From positions 620,001 to 684,000 of the forward strand of contig CAVOPT010000004.1 in NCBI GenBank assembly GCA_963698165.1: 64,000 nucleotides of DNA, read 5' to 3'. Of the stretch, positions 35,972 through 45,650 are shown piece by piece (the stretch's first letter is position 1; each line of letters starts with the position of its first letter). This DNA is from JAAYUJ01 sp963698165. Lineage in GTDB: Bacteria; Desulfobacterota; Syntrophobacteria; Syntrophobacterales; Syntrophobacteraceae. The position numbers and the translations under genes were made by a program. The notes under the pieces were generated by a model. It ran no database searches, was not told where the DNA came from, and was given only the letters and a program-made list of their open reading frames with translations.

Positions 35972-37945
35972 CTACATCCTCAAAAGCGCACAATGCGCCA
36001 CATGATCGGCGTTGAGCGGGAGGCTGGTCGGGCCTCCGCTGACGACGTTGAGGACGTCTCCGTCGCTGCAGAGTTTCGAAAGTTCCTCGGGGAAGCCGCA
36101 TGTATTCTGTTTGGCGATTTCCTCGATCCTTTTGGGATCGTCTTCCAGGAATTCAGCCAGCAGCGGCCAGCGCAGAGCTAGAACGGTCCAGAGGGCCAGC
36201 CGGTCACGCTCGATATCGTTGTGTGAGAGAGTCGCCAGGGCGCGGTTGACGCTGTAGGCATTGACGAGGCGCTTCATCGAACGCGGATTAGGGTCGAGCA
36301 ATCCGGCGAACTTCATCAATGCATGCTCCGTCCGTTCGACAACCTCCGGCGCTGCCAGCCGTACGACAGCCGCTTCACGGATCGCCCTTTGTTCATGAAA
36401 CGGTTTGTCACGGCTTTCATCCAAAAACCGAAGCACCGTCCCCTCGGTCTTTGCCGTTTCCATCAGCTCTTGCGCCTTTTGGCGGGCCTCTCCCTTTTCA
36501 CGCTGAGATTCCCCCTCCTGCACCTGGAGGAGTTTCTGCCAGAATGCCTCCTTCAGCTCTTTGGGAATCCCCGGAACGGGCGTGCAGAATTGGAAAGCCT
36601 TTTCGAGAAACAGGGTGCCAAGCGGTTTGCCGGGTTCGCAGACCAGCGTTTTGAATTGCTCGTAGTTCTGCTCGTAGCAGGCGTTCAGCCACTTGCGGTC
36701 CGCAGCGATGACGAAGACGACGGGGGCCTCCTTGAAAAGCGTCTGGATCCCCTCCAACAGCTCGATGACATAACTCCCCTGACATCGGTCCAGGTCGTCG
36801 ATGAAAACCACAGCCCTCTTGGGCCGAATACGCTCGATGAGTTTCGTGAAGCGTTCCTTGAGGGTATTCATCGGATCATGGGTGAGTTCCATGTAAGTCA
36901 TGGCAGCCTTCGCGGAACCGAAGAGAAGGGATCGGCTGAAGGCTATGACGATTCCCCAGATGCTGACAATAACGGCGACGATCTTTCCGAGGCTGTCGGC
37001 AGCCGTGCCCCAGCCCTTCAGCGTGCTTTCCGCGGATGGATGGAACATGGGAAACACGAACAAAGCCAGAATCCAGGCCAGAACGAGCAGACCCAGTATG
37101 TAGTCGTTGCGGCCCGTGTTGAACCTCCACCAGTATTCACGCAATCGCTCGTGCCACGAGAGCTCACGCTTCGTCTGCTGGAAGACGCTTTCCATGAGCG
37201 ACCACCATGGTGGGCGAATGTGCTGATGGCGCCAGGCGTTGAACTCGGCGATGATCCACTCCTTGCCGGCTTCGAGCTCACATTGAACGAAATTGAGCAC
37301 TGTGGTCTTTCCTGAACCCCAGGGGCCGTACACATGAAGGGAGTAAGCGCCGGAATCAATGGGAACGGCTTCGATGCGTTTGACCAGGAAACGGGCGAAA
37401 GCGGCACGCCCGAGCTGATCCTCGCTGACATGTCGCAGCGGTTCGTCGGGCTGATTCGGGACACTGTCGGAAGGTTCATTCGACGGCGGAGGTTCCATGG
37501 GCGAGGCTCGATACCGTTCGAGCCCGGTTGGAGTGAGGATTTCTTCAAGAGGCTCATGGATTTCTCGAATCAGGGCCGCAAAAATATCGTCCTTTTCCAA
37601 CTGCTTTCGGAGCTGCAGCTCCAGCAGGCCCAAGCCGACCAGCACGAGCCGTCCGTTCAGTATGGGAGGTTCCTTCATGCCGGAGAGCTTCCAGAGCCTC
37701 TGGGAATCGAAGAGGTGTTGAACTTCTTCCAGCCATTCCTTTGCTGGACGCCGTTCCCGAGTCTCTTCCAGCGGAAGCAGGGAGGAGGCTTTTTGGGCGG
37801 CGTATTCGGTATGTCTTTTGATGATCTCTTGTGCAAAAAGCGATGCAGGGACAGGTTCTTGTGTCGGAAGCGCTGAGACGACGCCCCGAACCGTTTGGCT
37901 GAGCTCAGGCTGAAGTTCGGATTCAACGTCCATGATCTTCATCAT
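35972..37945 (-). CDS. KAP-family P-loop NTPase
   Basis: A 657-residue protein from ATG 37945 (GGGAGG 6 nt upstream). Walker A YGPWGSGKTTVLN is at about residue 205-217, with the KAP signature FNAWRHQ. Two to three hydrophobic segments follow between Walker A and Walker B (LGLLVLAWILALFVFPMF, IVAVIVSIWGIVIAF). Walker B VVFIDDLDRC comes next. KAP NTPases carry membrane segments at this very place and are common in mobile and defence regions. The C-terminal segment has no recognised motif. It may act with the TIR gene upstream, an inference from proximity. Confidence 0.85.
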   Translation of the reverse strand: MMKIMDVESELQPELSQTVRGVVSALPTQEPVPASLFAQEIIKRHTEYAAQKASSLLPLEETRERRPAKEWLEEVQHLFDSQRLWKLSGMKEPPILNGRLVLVGLGLLELQLRKQLEKDDIFAALIREIHEPLEEILTPTGLERYRASPMEPPPSNEPSDSVPNQPDEPLRHVSEDQLGRAAFARFLVKRIEAVPIDSGAYSLHVYGPWGSGKTTVLNFVQCELEAGKEWIIAEFNAWRHQHIRPPWWSLMESVFQQTKRELSWHERLREYWWRFNTGRNDYILGLLVLAWILALFVFPMFHPSAESTLKGWGTAADSLGKIVAVIVSIWGIVIAFSRSLLFGSAKAAMTYMELTHDPMNTLKERFTKLIERIRPKRAVVFIDDLDRCQGSYVIELLEGIQTLFKEAPVVFVIAADRKWLNACYEQNYEQFKTLVCEPGKPLGTLFLEKAFQFCTPVPGIPKELKEAFWQKLLQVQEGESQREKGEARQKAQELMETAKTEGTVLRFLDESRDKPFHEQRAIREAAVVRLAAPEVVERTEHALMKFAGLLDPNPRSMKRLVNAYSVNRALATLSHNDIERDRLALWTVLALRWPLLAEFLEDDPKRIEEIAKQNTCGFPEELSKLCSDGDVLNVVSGGPTSLPLNADHVAHCALLRM

Positions 37946-38239
37946 GCCCATCCTCCCGTCACGTATCCAGAGTCCCAGCATGCTGCCGCCTGCGCTTCGC
38001 TGAGCAAAGGCGACTGCGTTATAGTGTGTTAATCCGAAATCTTGCAGGCTCTCTCACCAGGGAAGGATAGCGTCTCGGGTATCTCGAGCTTCGCCCCCCA
38101 CTCATTTGCCGGGTCAATGCGGGATTGGATCCTTTAAACCGTTCTTTTCGTCCCCAAAAACGTTGATTTAAGACCCGCAAAAAGCCCTGTTTTGTGTTAA
38201 AGCCGCGCCGATTGAGCCTCCAGCTCGGTCCGACCCCGG
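37946..38239. other. Gap upstream of the KAP gene
   Basis: About 290 bp with no gene or repeat recognised; the KAP ribosome site lies at its left end. Confidence 0.4.
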
Positions 38240-39634
38240 TCAGCGCAGCCCTTCCCAATTCACCAGATCCGCCGCCTGAAGAAGCCGAAACGCCAACGGC
38301 GGGAGGACGCGATCAATTAGCACTGGTACCAGCACGCCGCGCTTACGGCCTTCTTCGGCTTCAGTCTTTACCCAATGCTTGTTAATAGACTGAGCGGACT
38401 ACACAACCAGCACACAGCGGGCCTTGTTCAGTGCTTGTTCGATCACTTCGTCGAAGGTCTTGCCAGCCCACCACACGGACCAACCGCCTGCGGCTTGAAG
38501 TGCCTCCACGAGGGGCCTCACGCGCTCCCGATCTTCTCTCGCGTAGCTTAGGAATATGTCGGTCATCGCACCTTCAGTCATCGCACCTTCAGTCACCGCA
38601 CCGTTAGGCTCTGCCAAAGCTCGCATGACCAGTTCATGCTGGAACGCCTCGAGATTGCCAACGAACACCTGATCACCCGTGAGCAGCGCGAACTGATCCG
38701 CATCGGTCACAACGTCCAGGTTCAATGCAGGACTGCGCCACTGGAGGATGGGAATTCCAGCCTTCAGAGCTCGTTCGTACTGGATCCGGCTGTAGGTCGG
38801 ACGCCCCGGGGGCTTTCTGCCACCGATGTCGCTCAGGAGCTGGACAAAGAGCTTGCAGTCCTTGAGGTCCCTGTCCACCGCCTGCTCGAAGTCGTCCGGT
38901 TGGCTGAGGTAGAGGAAGCCCTGCGGCAGCGTCCGGATGCCCGCCTGGTCGAGGTATCGTCTGACTTCATCGCGCTGTTGAAGAAGATCGTCGGTGACTT
39001 CGGCCAGGAAAACGGCAGGCCGCGTGTCCGGTTCCTGGACCTGGGGTTCAGAAACGGCGGGCTCGGGCAGCGACTTGAGGCGTTTCAGCTCCTCGGCCAG
39101 GTCACAGCTGAGATCTCTCAGCTGGTCATAGTAGGGCAGGTGTGCGGGATCATGAGGGTTGGGGATGGGGTCGCCCAGAATGCGGGGATGCTTGGCTTCC
39201 TTCTCCGGGAGCCAGAAGCGGTAACCCCTGACGTCCTGAAACTCAGCAGGACGCTCGCTCTCGTCTATCCTGTCCCGTTCCACGATAAACACCCGTGAGT
39301 TGGCGCGCTGTCTCTGTCCGACTGCCTCCCGGAAGGCTTCCAGCTCTTTCAGGCACCACGGTGACGCGAGATAGCCCGGTGAAAGAACGAGAGTCATGGT
39401 CGCCGAGCTCTTGACGGTTTGGATAATCTCGGGGGTCAGGGGAGTGTGGGAGGACAGAAGATAATCTTTCCACAGGGAATACCCTTCACTCCTTCCCAAT
39501 TTCTGGGCCAGGACGATTTTGACCCCATTTACAAGGGTTGAAACCCAGCCTTCCTCCACACCCGGGTACGGTTCATTGTCCACATGGGCATAGCTGACGA
39601 AGATGTCATGTTCGTAACCGGGAACAAAAGCCAT
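38240..39634 (-). pseudogene. Multi-TIR protein interrupted by an amber stop
   Basis: ATG 39634 has AAGGAG upstream. Residues about 7-150 form a TIR domain (HDIFVSYAHVDNEPY, LVLSPGYLASPWCLKELEAF). A TIR-like middle domain follows (VFLAEVTDDLLQQRDEVRRY). A third, C-terminal TIR domain (DIFLSYAREDRERVRPLVEAL) stops at TAG 38399-38401, in the motif ALNKARCVLVV-stop. Beyond the stop the same frame gives SAQSINKHWVKTEAEEGRKR and VLVPVLIDR to 38240, exactly the rest of a TIR domain, in which the stop stands for the usual tryptophan. The region before it also lacks a few residues (WSVWW runs directly into AGKTF). One stop suffices to truncate the third TIR domain. Confidence 0.75.
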
Positions 39635-40255
39635 GGATGGCTCCTTTATACGGGCCCATGACGCTGGTCTGACTTCTGCAATCGTTCAGGACAATGGTTA
39701 CGGTGGTTATTTTCGCATTCCAGCTTGCCTGTATGCTCAATCCCGGCAATCACTCACACACTGATCATATAGCAGGCAGGCAATGAAACGCCCATCTCTT
39801 CGAAGAGTGTCACGATATTTAAATTATAAAATCATTATACCGACTTCCCCAAACCCTGTCACCATCCGATGCAATCGTGGACAGCGCCTGACTACCGCAC
39901 ACTGTTTGCTCAAAGGCTCTTATCTGCAGGAAGAGGAGTGCCTGTTGGGAATTGTGTTCTGGTTTAGTCTGAGATCCTTCGCTTTTCAGGATCAGAAATC
40001 CACCGCAGAGCACGCCAAGATCGCGGAGATATCAATCAGATCAAAAAAAGCTTACTCTGCGGCCGCTGCGTTTTCAGCCGTGAAAAAACAGAACATTTGA
40101 ACCTGAACAAGTACACATTCCCTGCAGAAGGGGCGGGAAGTCCATAGAGGAAAAAGCCGGCAGGCATTTCGAGGATGACATGCCCCCCGTCAAAGCAAAC
40201 GACATTCGCGCGCTGAGGATCCAAGAGAACGAGAAATCGAATGCGGGGGATTTGT
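39635..40255. other. Gap with a palindromic repeat fragment
   Basis: Mostly gene-free. A copy of the CCGCAGAG repeat family occurs at about 40005-40085 (CCACCGCAGAGCACGCCAAG). An open frame at 39783-40100 runs into that repeat and is not supported as a gene. Confidence 0.5.
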
Positions 40256-40531
40256 TCACTGGCGTGGGTTTCGAACAGAACACACAATCCCGAGTGCACG
40301 ACACACTTTGAGAAATGTCAGCATGTTGCAGTTGACGCCATTCTCGATTCTGGAAAGTTGTTGCTGCGTTATCCCGGACCTCGTGGCCAATTCCTTCTGC
40401 GAAATCCCTGCGCGCTCCCTTTCCTCGGCCACTTTCATTCCGATCTGCAGGAGCTCCCGCTCTTCCTCGAAGAGTTGTTTGAATCTCGGGTCTTGGATTT
40501 TCTCTTCCAGGTGGTTCTTAAATGCTCTCAC
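40256..40531 (-). CDS. Xre-family antitoxin
   Basis: A 91-residue protein from GTG 40531, whose start overlaps the toxin stop (GTGA). The helix-turn-helix is clear: VAEERERAGISQKELATRSG, then ITQQQLSRIENG. Toxin first, antitoxin second, with overlap, is the HigBA-type order. It should bind the toxin and its own promoter. Confidence 0.8.
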   Translation of the reverse strand: MRAFKNHLEEKIQDPRFKQLFEEERELLQIGMKVAEERERAGISQKELATRSGITQQQLSRIENGVNCNMLTFLKVCRALGIVCSVRNPRQ

Positions 40532-40851
40532 GAAAACATCTCCCTCAGTTTCTTTTCGTCCGTTCTGTGCAAGAAGTCTTCCCTGCATCTTCTGGCTTGG
40601 GCTATCTCTGCCTTTGGGACACTCGCGGTCGTTTTCCTTGTGGCGTTTGTCAGCACGATGAATTCACGAAAGCAGAAGAAGTAGAGGATCCGCACCTGTT
40701 CACCGGAGAGCCTGAGGCGGAGCTCGTGTATTCCGTCTTCGAGCAGGTCTGCATAAGGTCTTGGCAGGCTGGGGCCTTTTTCCTCCAACTGACTCAACAA
40801 CGCCAGGGTCTTTGCCTGATTCCTCTCACTTCTTGATTCGATGAATTCCAT
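40528..40851 (-). CDS. RelE/HigB-like toxin
   Basis: A 107-residue RelE-superfamily protein (LLSQLEEKGPSLPRPYADLL, ELRLRLSGEQVRILYFF, IVLTNATRKT), most like the HigB type. Such toxins cleave mRNA at the ribosome. It is followed by the Xre antitoxin gene with a 4-bp overlap. The start lies at ATG 40851; its ribosome-binding site is weak. Confidence 0.78.
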   Translation of the reverse strand: MEFIESRSERNQAKTLALLSQLEEKGPSLPRPYADLLEDGIHELRLRLSGEQVRILYFFCFREFIVLTNATRKTTASVPKAEIAQARRCREDFLHRTDEKKLREMFS

Positions 40852-41492
40852 CACCGGACACCTGCCATCCGCTGTCTCGTACCTGAATTGAGCGATTCAC
40901 TCTCTGAAAGCCCTTAGAAAATGCCTTGCCATGCGGGCGGGGATAAACCCCGCCCCTACGATGTGGGTTAAAGGACATTTTCGTAGGGGAGGGCTTTACG
41001 CCCTCCCGCAGTGACAAGCATGCTGGAAAATCGCTCACTTTAGGTCGTAATAAATGATATGCCACATGTTCTGACCTCAATGGAAAATTACATCATAAAA
41101 GGTGTATTATCCAGGGTATTTTTTCCAGTGAGCTCGCATGGAAGGGCAGGGGGGAGGGTGATCAACTGCCAGGCAACCGGGGCCGAAAAACCAGGGACCC
41201 TACCCGGCTGCAGGGGCGCGTTCTTTCAGGAGAGAAGATCGGGAATTATCCGCTGCGGTCCGGCTATGGACAAGTCACATCAGCCCGATTCGGACAACTC
41301 CAGCACCCAAGTGCCCACCAAACCCATCTCACCGGTCCAATTCTGGCCCCCACAATCAAGCGAAGACTCTCTGATTTGGCAAGGAGCACAGGCCTGTGGC
41401 AATAGCTAATATCAGGTGCAGAAACAGGCATTTTCATGAAGCGTGTGGGGGGATAGCGTGGGGGATGAAATCTGCTGTTTGTGTAAAACTGG
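40852..41492. repeat. Gap with inverted GGGCGGGG-type repeats
   Basis: At 40934-41025 there is a pair of hairpins of a common type: GGGCGGGGATAAACCCCGCC, then GTAGGGGAGGGCTTTACGCC and CTCCCGC, in inverse relation. No gene is seen in this 640-bp gap before the tRNA. Confidence 0.6.
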
Positions 41493-41566
41493 AGCGGGAG
41501 ACGGGCTTCGAACCCGCGACCCTCAGCTTGGAAGGCTGATGCTCTAGCCAACTGAGCTACTCCCGC
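41493..41566 (-). tRNA. tRNA-Gly (TCC)
   Basis: Reverse strand: acceptor GCGGGAG pairs with CTCCCGC, D arm GCTC/GAGC, anticodon stem TCAGC/GCTGA with loop CTTCCAA (anticodon TCC), T arm with GGTTCGAAG. All four stems fit. No intact CDS overlaps it. Confidence 0.93.
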
Positions 41567-41816
41567 TCAAGGTACGAAGCTCTTACCACGACTTTTCCTC
41601 CTTTTCAATTAAAAAGAATTCTCCTATGCTGGGCACCCGTGGGCGACGGAGAGCGATGATCGGCATTCGTCGTGCCCCCGATGGACGCGGCAACCCACCG
41701 TGTCCCCACGCCCGCTATCCCCAGTCACTGCCCAAGGGTCTTGCACCATCCTGATCAGTCAAGACTGTTCGGTCTCCCCGCGGCTTCATTTGCAATCAAC
41801 CAGACAGGAGAGAAGC

Positions 41817-42800
41817 ATGGATCGGATTTATGAGGCGTTGATGCAAAAGGTCAACATGCTCGAGATCTTCAAGGCTCGGCGGATCGTGGAACACGCCCTC
41901 AGGAGGACCCATCTCATATACTACAAAATGCTCTCCGACGAGCTCGGAGCGAGCCTCTACATCAAACACGAAAACCATCTCCCGACCAATTCCTTCAAAG
42001 TTCGGGGGGCCGTGAACTTCATGGCTCACGTTTCGCCCGACATCCAGAAACAGGGGATCGTGGTGGCGACGAGGGGAAACCATGGGCTTGCCGTGGCTTG
42101 GGCGGCCCAGGAACACGGCATATTCTGCAACGTGGTGGTTCCCGAGAACAACAATCCGGACATCAACGCGGCAATTCTGTCCTGCGGAGCACAGCTCATC
42201 GAACACGGCAGCGACTTCTACGAAACACAGGACTACTGCGAGGAGCTTTCGGAAAACACCGGCTTATACTACCTGCGTCAGGGCAATGAGCCTCATTTGA
42301 TCAACGGCACCGCCACCATGGGACTCGAGATCTTCGAGGAGCTGCCCGAGGTGGATGTGATCATCGCCCCCATTGCCGGCGGGAGCGGCTGTGCGGCTCT
42401 GGCCAAGGTGATTGAAGGGATCAATCCGAAGGTGGAGCTCATAGGCGTCCAGGCGGAAAGAATGCCTTCCTTCTATGAGTCCTGGCGGCAGGGGAAAAAG
42501 GTCATCGTTCCGGGGGCCGAAACCGTGGCGGAGGGTCTCGCGGCACGATCGGTTTTTGAAGTCCCGTACCTGATTCTCAAGGACAAGATCAAAGAGGTCG
42601 TTCTGCTCAGCGAAGAGGAGCTCGTGGAAGGGGTGAGAATGGCCCTGCGCTATACCCAGAACCTTGCCGAAATCGCCGGCGCGGCATCGCTGGCGGGAGC
42701 CTTCAAAATAAAATCCCAGCTCGAGGGAAAGAAAGTTGTGGCGTTGATGACAGGAGGCAACATGAGCCTGGCCCGGCTCACGCAGGTGCTCACGCAATGA
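41817..42800 (+). CDS. PLP-dependent serine/threonine dehydratase family protein
   Basis: A 327-residue fold-type II PLP enzyme from ATG 41817 (GGAGAG upstream). The PLP lysine is in NSFKVRGAVN (about residue 54-60); the phosphate-binding glycine loop is IAPIAGGSGCAAL. It resembles threonine dehydratase (IlvA/TdcB) without a C-terminal regulatory domain. Whether it deaminates threonine, serine or another hydroxy-amino acid is not clear. Ends 34 bp before the stop of pyrR. Confidence 0.83.
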   Translation: MDRIYEALMQKVNMLEIFKARRIVEHALRRTHLIYYKMLSDELGASLYIKHENHLPTNSFKVRGAVNFMAHVSPDIQKQGIVVATRGNHGLAVAWAAQEHGIFCNVVVPENNNPDINAAILSCGAQLIEHGSDFYETQDYCEELSENTGLYYLRQGNEPHLINGTATMGLEIFEELPEVDVIIAPIAGGSGCAALAKVIEGINPKVELIGVQAERMPSFYESWRQGKKVIVPGAETVAEGLAARSVFEVPYLILKDKIKEVVLLSEEELVEGVRMALRYTQNLAEIAGAASLAGAFKIKSQLEGKKVVALMTGGNMSLARLTQVLTQ

Positions 42801-42834
42801 CGGCTGGCCGTGCCGGACAGCCGGCCATGGGCGA

Positions 42835-43386
42835 TCAGCTGTTCTTGGAGCTCTCGAGCAGCACCTTGTCCACGCCGTCCTTTTCCGTGAGAAGCACATT
42901 CACCCGCTCTTCGAAGAGGGTGTCCAGCTCGATTCCGGTGAACTGGCTGCAGATGGGAAGCTCCCTGTGCCCGCGATCCACAAGCACCGCAACCTGCACT
43001 CTGCGGGGACGGCCATAGTCCGTGAGTGCGTCAAGAGCAGCCCTGATGGTACGGCCTGTGTACAGGACATCGTCCACGAGAACCAGATCTCTGTTCTCGA
43101 GAGGAAACGGCAGATCGGTAGATCGGACAATGGGCTGGGTGTGGAGTCTGGTCCAGTCATCGCGGTAGAGATTGATGTCCAGTGTTCCCACGGGCACCGA
43201 AACGGAATACTTTTCCTTGATGATCTTTTCCAGGCGCCTGGCGAGGTACACCCCACCCGTGTGAATGCCAACCAAGGCCAACTGGGAAGGATCCAAAGCC
43301 CGGTCCAGGATCTGTTTGGCGAGGGTTTCCAGTGCCTCCCCGATTCCATGGGCTTCCAACACAACGCGACCACCGAATGAATCCAT
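42835..43386 (-). CDS. pyrR: PyrR: pyrimidine regulator/uracil phosphoribosyltransferase
   Basis: A 183-residue phosphoribosyltransferase. The PRPP-binding loop reads LVLVDDVLYTGRTIRAAL, and GIHTGGVYLARRL plus DINLYRDDW complete the PyrR pattern. PyrR binds UMP/UTP and can control pyrimidine mRNA; no pyrimidine gene is seen next to it here, so its targets are elsewhere. The adjacent forward gene ends 34 bp before it. Confidence 0.9.
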   Translation of the reverse strand: MDSFGGRVVLEAHGIGEALETLAKQILDRALDPSQLALVGIHTGGVYLARRLEKIIKEKYSVSVPVGTLDINLYRDDWTRLHTQPIVRSTDLPFPLENRDLVLVDDVLYTGRTIRAALDALTDYGRPRRVQVAVLVDRGHRELPICSQFTGIELDTLFEERVNVLLTEKDGVDKVLLESSKNS

Positions 43387-43544
43387 GACTCTTCCTCTGT
43401 TCGTGAGGCCACTGCCTCACTGCCTGCACACGGCAAAAACAAAAGGGCGCCATCACGGCACCCTCACATTTCGCGGATCCCATGCGCCGGACTACCGGCG
43501 GCAAAACAACCGCCAAGGCACAACGGGAGCGGCAATAAGGGAAA

Positions 43545-43937
43545 TTAGAACAGCCTTTTCACCCACACCAGGCTCAAGTGTACATTCATATCGTATTTGC
43601 AGAAACGTTCTATTCCGAGGGAATCCGTCGTCCGCTTGAGATCAAGTAGTCGGTCGAAGTCCTTTTCAATGACGATGTTGCAGAAGTCAATGGGGATCGA
43701 GCGCACAAAATCAAGCTCTTCGGCACTCCAGAGCTGCTGGGCGATATCTCCCACGCCGGTTTCCAAGGCGTGATTCCCGCAAACCTTGTAGCACGCTCCA
43801 CAGTCGCATCGGTGGATGGAGTCGAAGTCCGTGGGCACAGGATGACCATTCTCACAGAAAGGGCAAACGACGATGTGCTTTTCCACCATTTTCCTGTCGC
43901 TTTGAACCTTGCTCAAAATCGCCCGGATGTCTCTCAT
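43545..43937 (-). CDS. Zinc-ribbon-like hypothetical protein
   Basis: About 130 residues from the ATG at 43937 (GAGG upstream; ATG 43952 is an alternative). It has VCPFCENGHPVP and HRCDCGACYKVCGNHAL, two Cys pairs that look like a zinc ribbon. The rest shows no known motif. I do not recognise the family. Confidence 0.55.
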   Translation of the reverse strand: MRDIRAILSKVQSDRKMVEKHIVVCPFCENGHPVPTDFDSIHRCDCGACYKVCGNHALETGVGDIAQQLWSAEELDFVRSIPIDFCNIVIEKDFDRLLDLKRTTDSLGIERFCKYDMNVHLSLVWVKRLF

Positions 43938-44146
43938 TCTCGCCTCAATCATTCAATTGCAGCCAAGGGGTGCTCAGCTTCGCCCCCCGAGTTCCAGGTT
44001 GAACTCATTGCTCTATATAAAACGTTTTGTCTTGAATTCCAACGTTTACTTTGCCATATACCCCACGTGGACCTGCGAGGGGCCTTGGCCGCAGTCCAAA
44101 GTGGCGAGCAAGTCATTCTTCCCACTCTCCATTCGAGGTTGCAGAA

Positions 44147-44827
44147 ATGGGCGAAAGAAGCACGAAGAAACCGTCCGGCAGTGTTTGGGCAACACCGGCC
44201 AGGGTGCAGGCGATCCTTGCGCTGTTGGACGTCCATTACCCACATGCGCAATGCTCCCTGGATTTCGTTGACCCTCTCCAACTCCTCGTCTCGACCATAC
44301 TCTCGGCACAGTGTACCGATGAACGGGTCAACCAGGTCACTCCTTCTCTGTTCAGGAAATACCCTACGGTCCAGGCATTTGCTGAAGCGTCTCTCGAGGA
44401 GCTTGAAAACGACATCAAATCCACTGGGTTTTACAGGAACAAGGCCAGGAACATCCAGGCATGCTGCAAAATCCTCCATGAGCAGCACGGCGGGGAAATA
44501 CCCAGGGACCTGGACACGCTGGTCAAGCTTCCGGGCATCGGGCGCAAGACGGCCAACGTCATCCTCGGCAACGCCTTCGGGATTCCAGGGATTGTTGTGG
44601 ATACCCACGTTGGAAGGGTGGCTCAGCGCCTGGGCCTGACGGCGGAGAAGGATCCCGAAAAGATCGAAGGGGACTTGATGCAAATCATCCCCAAAGAGAG
44701 ATGGATCCAATTCTCCCACCAGCTCATACAGCATGGACGGAGAATATGTCAGGCGAGAAAGCCCAAAATGGATCTGTGTCCTCTTGAGGCCCAATGCCAG
44801 TATGCGACGAAACATCCGTCGCGGTGA
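44147..44827 (+). CDS. nth: Endonuclease III with an altered Fe-S motif
   Basis: A 226-residue protein from ATG 44147 (GAGG upstream). The HhH-GPD core is intact: VSTILSAQCTDERVN, LPGIGRKTANVIL (with the catalytic Lys) and VDTHVGRVAQRLGL (with the catalytic Asp). The C-terminal 4Fe-4S loop, normally C-x6-C-x2-C-x5-C, here reads CQARKPKMDLCPLEAQC: the second cysteine is replaced by methionine. The three other cysteines remain. It removes oxidised pyrimidines from DNA; the effect of the replaced cluster ligand is unknown. Confidence 0.88.
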   Translation: MGERSTKKPSGSVWATPARVQAILALLDVHYPHAQCSLDFVDPLQLLVSTILSAQCTDERVNQVTPSLFRKYPTVQAFAEASLEELENDIKSTGFYRNKARNIQACCKILHEQHGGEIPRDLDTLVKLPGIGRKTANVILGNAFGIPGIVVDTHVGRVAQRLGLTAEKDPEKIEGDLMQIIPKERWIQFSHQLIQHGRRICQARKPKMDLCPLEAQCQYATKHPSR

Positions 44828-45013
44828 GCTCGAAACACCCTCGCCGGTGGGCAGAAATGAGGTCCATGGACCTGGGGAGGATCTCAATACTTCCCACGTC
44901 GCCCCGAGGTGTCCAACGGCCGGCATCGACCTTGTCGCTGCATGCTTCGATTCCTCAAGACGAACGGGCGAGGGGGGTGCAGGGACCGGACCTGGATTGC
45001 TCGGCGCTGCGAG

Positions 45014-45466
45014 TCACTCGACGGACGGGGCAAACGGCGCCACTGCGACCCGCAGGTCTTCCGGGAGCTCCCTGGACTGCCAGTGGCTGTCGATGCACAC
45101 CATGGCTGCTTCGCCCCTGGCCACGAGCTCTTCCGAAGTCCCGCGGTAAAAGCGGAACCGAAAGGTCAGGGCTTTGGTCTTGATCAGAAGAACGGACACA
45201 ACCAATCGCATGGATTCGCCGTATCGCACGGGTTTCAGGAAGTCGCATGAGGCGCCGACCACGGGGAGGCCGTATCCCCGTTCCTGGTTTCTGAAGAGAT
45301 CTCCAGGGGCGAATCCGAGGTGGCGGAAAAACTCCTCGATACCCTGGTGGCAGTAGCGGAAGTAGGACGCACAGTAAACCACCCCGTACGGATCGGTGTC
45401 GCCGAAACGAACGGTGACGGGAACCTCCACGTCCTGAGCGATGGTTGGCACGTGTGCATCTGTCAT
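45014..45466 (-). CDS. Acyl-CoA thioesterase (hot-dog fold)
   Basis: A 150-residue protein from ATG 45466 with GGAGGG 6 nt upstream; the open frame goes further but this start is best. The 4-hydroxybenzoyl-CoA thioesterase motif is FGDTDPYGVVYCASYFRYCH, with the catalytic Asp, followed by EFFRHLGF. Related proteins hydrolyse acyl-CoA esters. The substrate is not known. Confidence 0.82.
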   Translation of the reverse strand: MTDAHVPTIAQDVEVPVTVRFGDTDPYGVVYCASYFRYCHQGIEEFFRHLGFAPGDLFRNQERGYGLPVVGASCDFLKPVRYGESMRLVVSVLLIKTKALTFRFRFYRGTSEELVARGEAAMVCIDSHWQSRELPEDLRVAVAPFAPSVE

Positions 45467-45650
45467 GGTTTTCCCTCCTGTCCGACAGCGGCCCTTGCCG
45501 CGAAAAGCTCTCCATTTTGCCGGTGGGACTGGCTCCTCGCTGCTCATGGTCTTACGTCCTTCCGCATTTCTCCGCGAATGCCGACGCATGCGGAGATTCG
45601 GAGTGTCTCCCGTGAGTTTCCCGTATCCCATTCAGAAAAGGAAGTGAAAC

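Noticed and set aside
38399..38401. Pyrrolysine read at the TIR amber codon
   Set aside because: Relatives carry Trp here, and nothing else in the window points to a pyrrolysine system; a mutation is simpler.
39783..40100. 105-residue forward open frame
   Set aside because: It runs into the CCGCAGAG repeat and has no ribosome-binding site or family.
41264..41551. 95-residue reverse-strand open frame
   Set aside because: It overlaps most of tRNA-Gly; the translation follows from the tRNA sequence.
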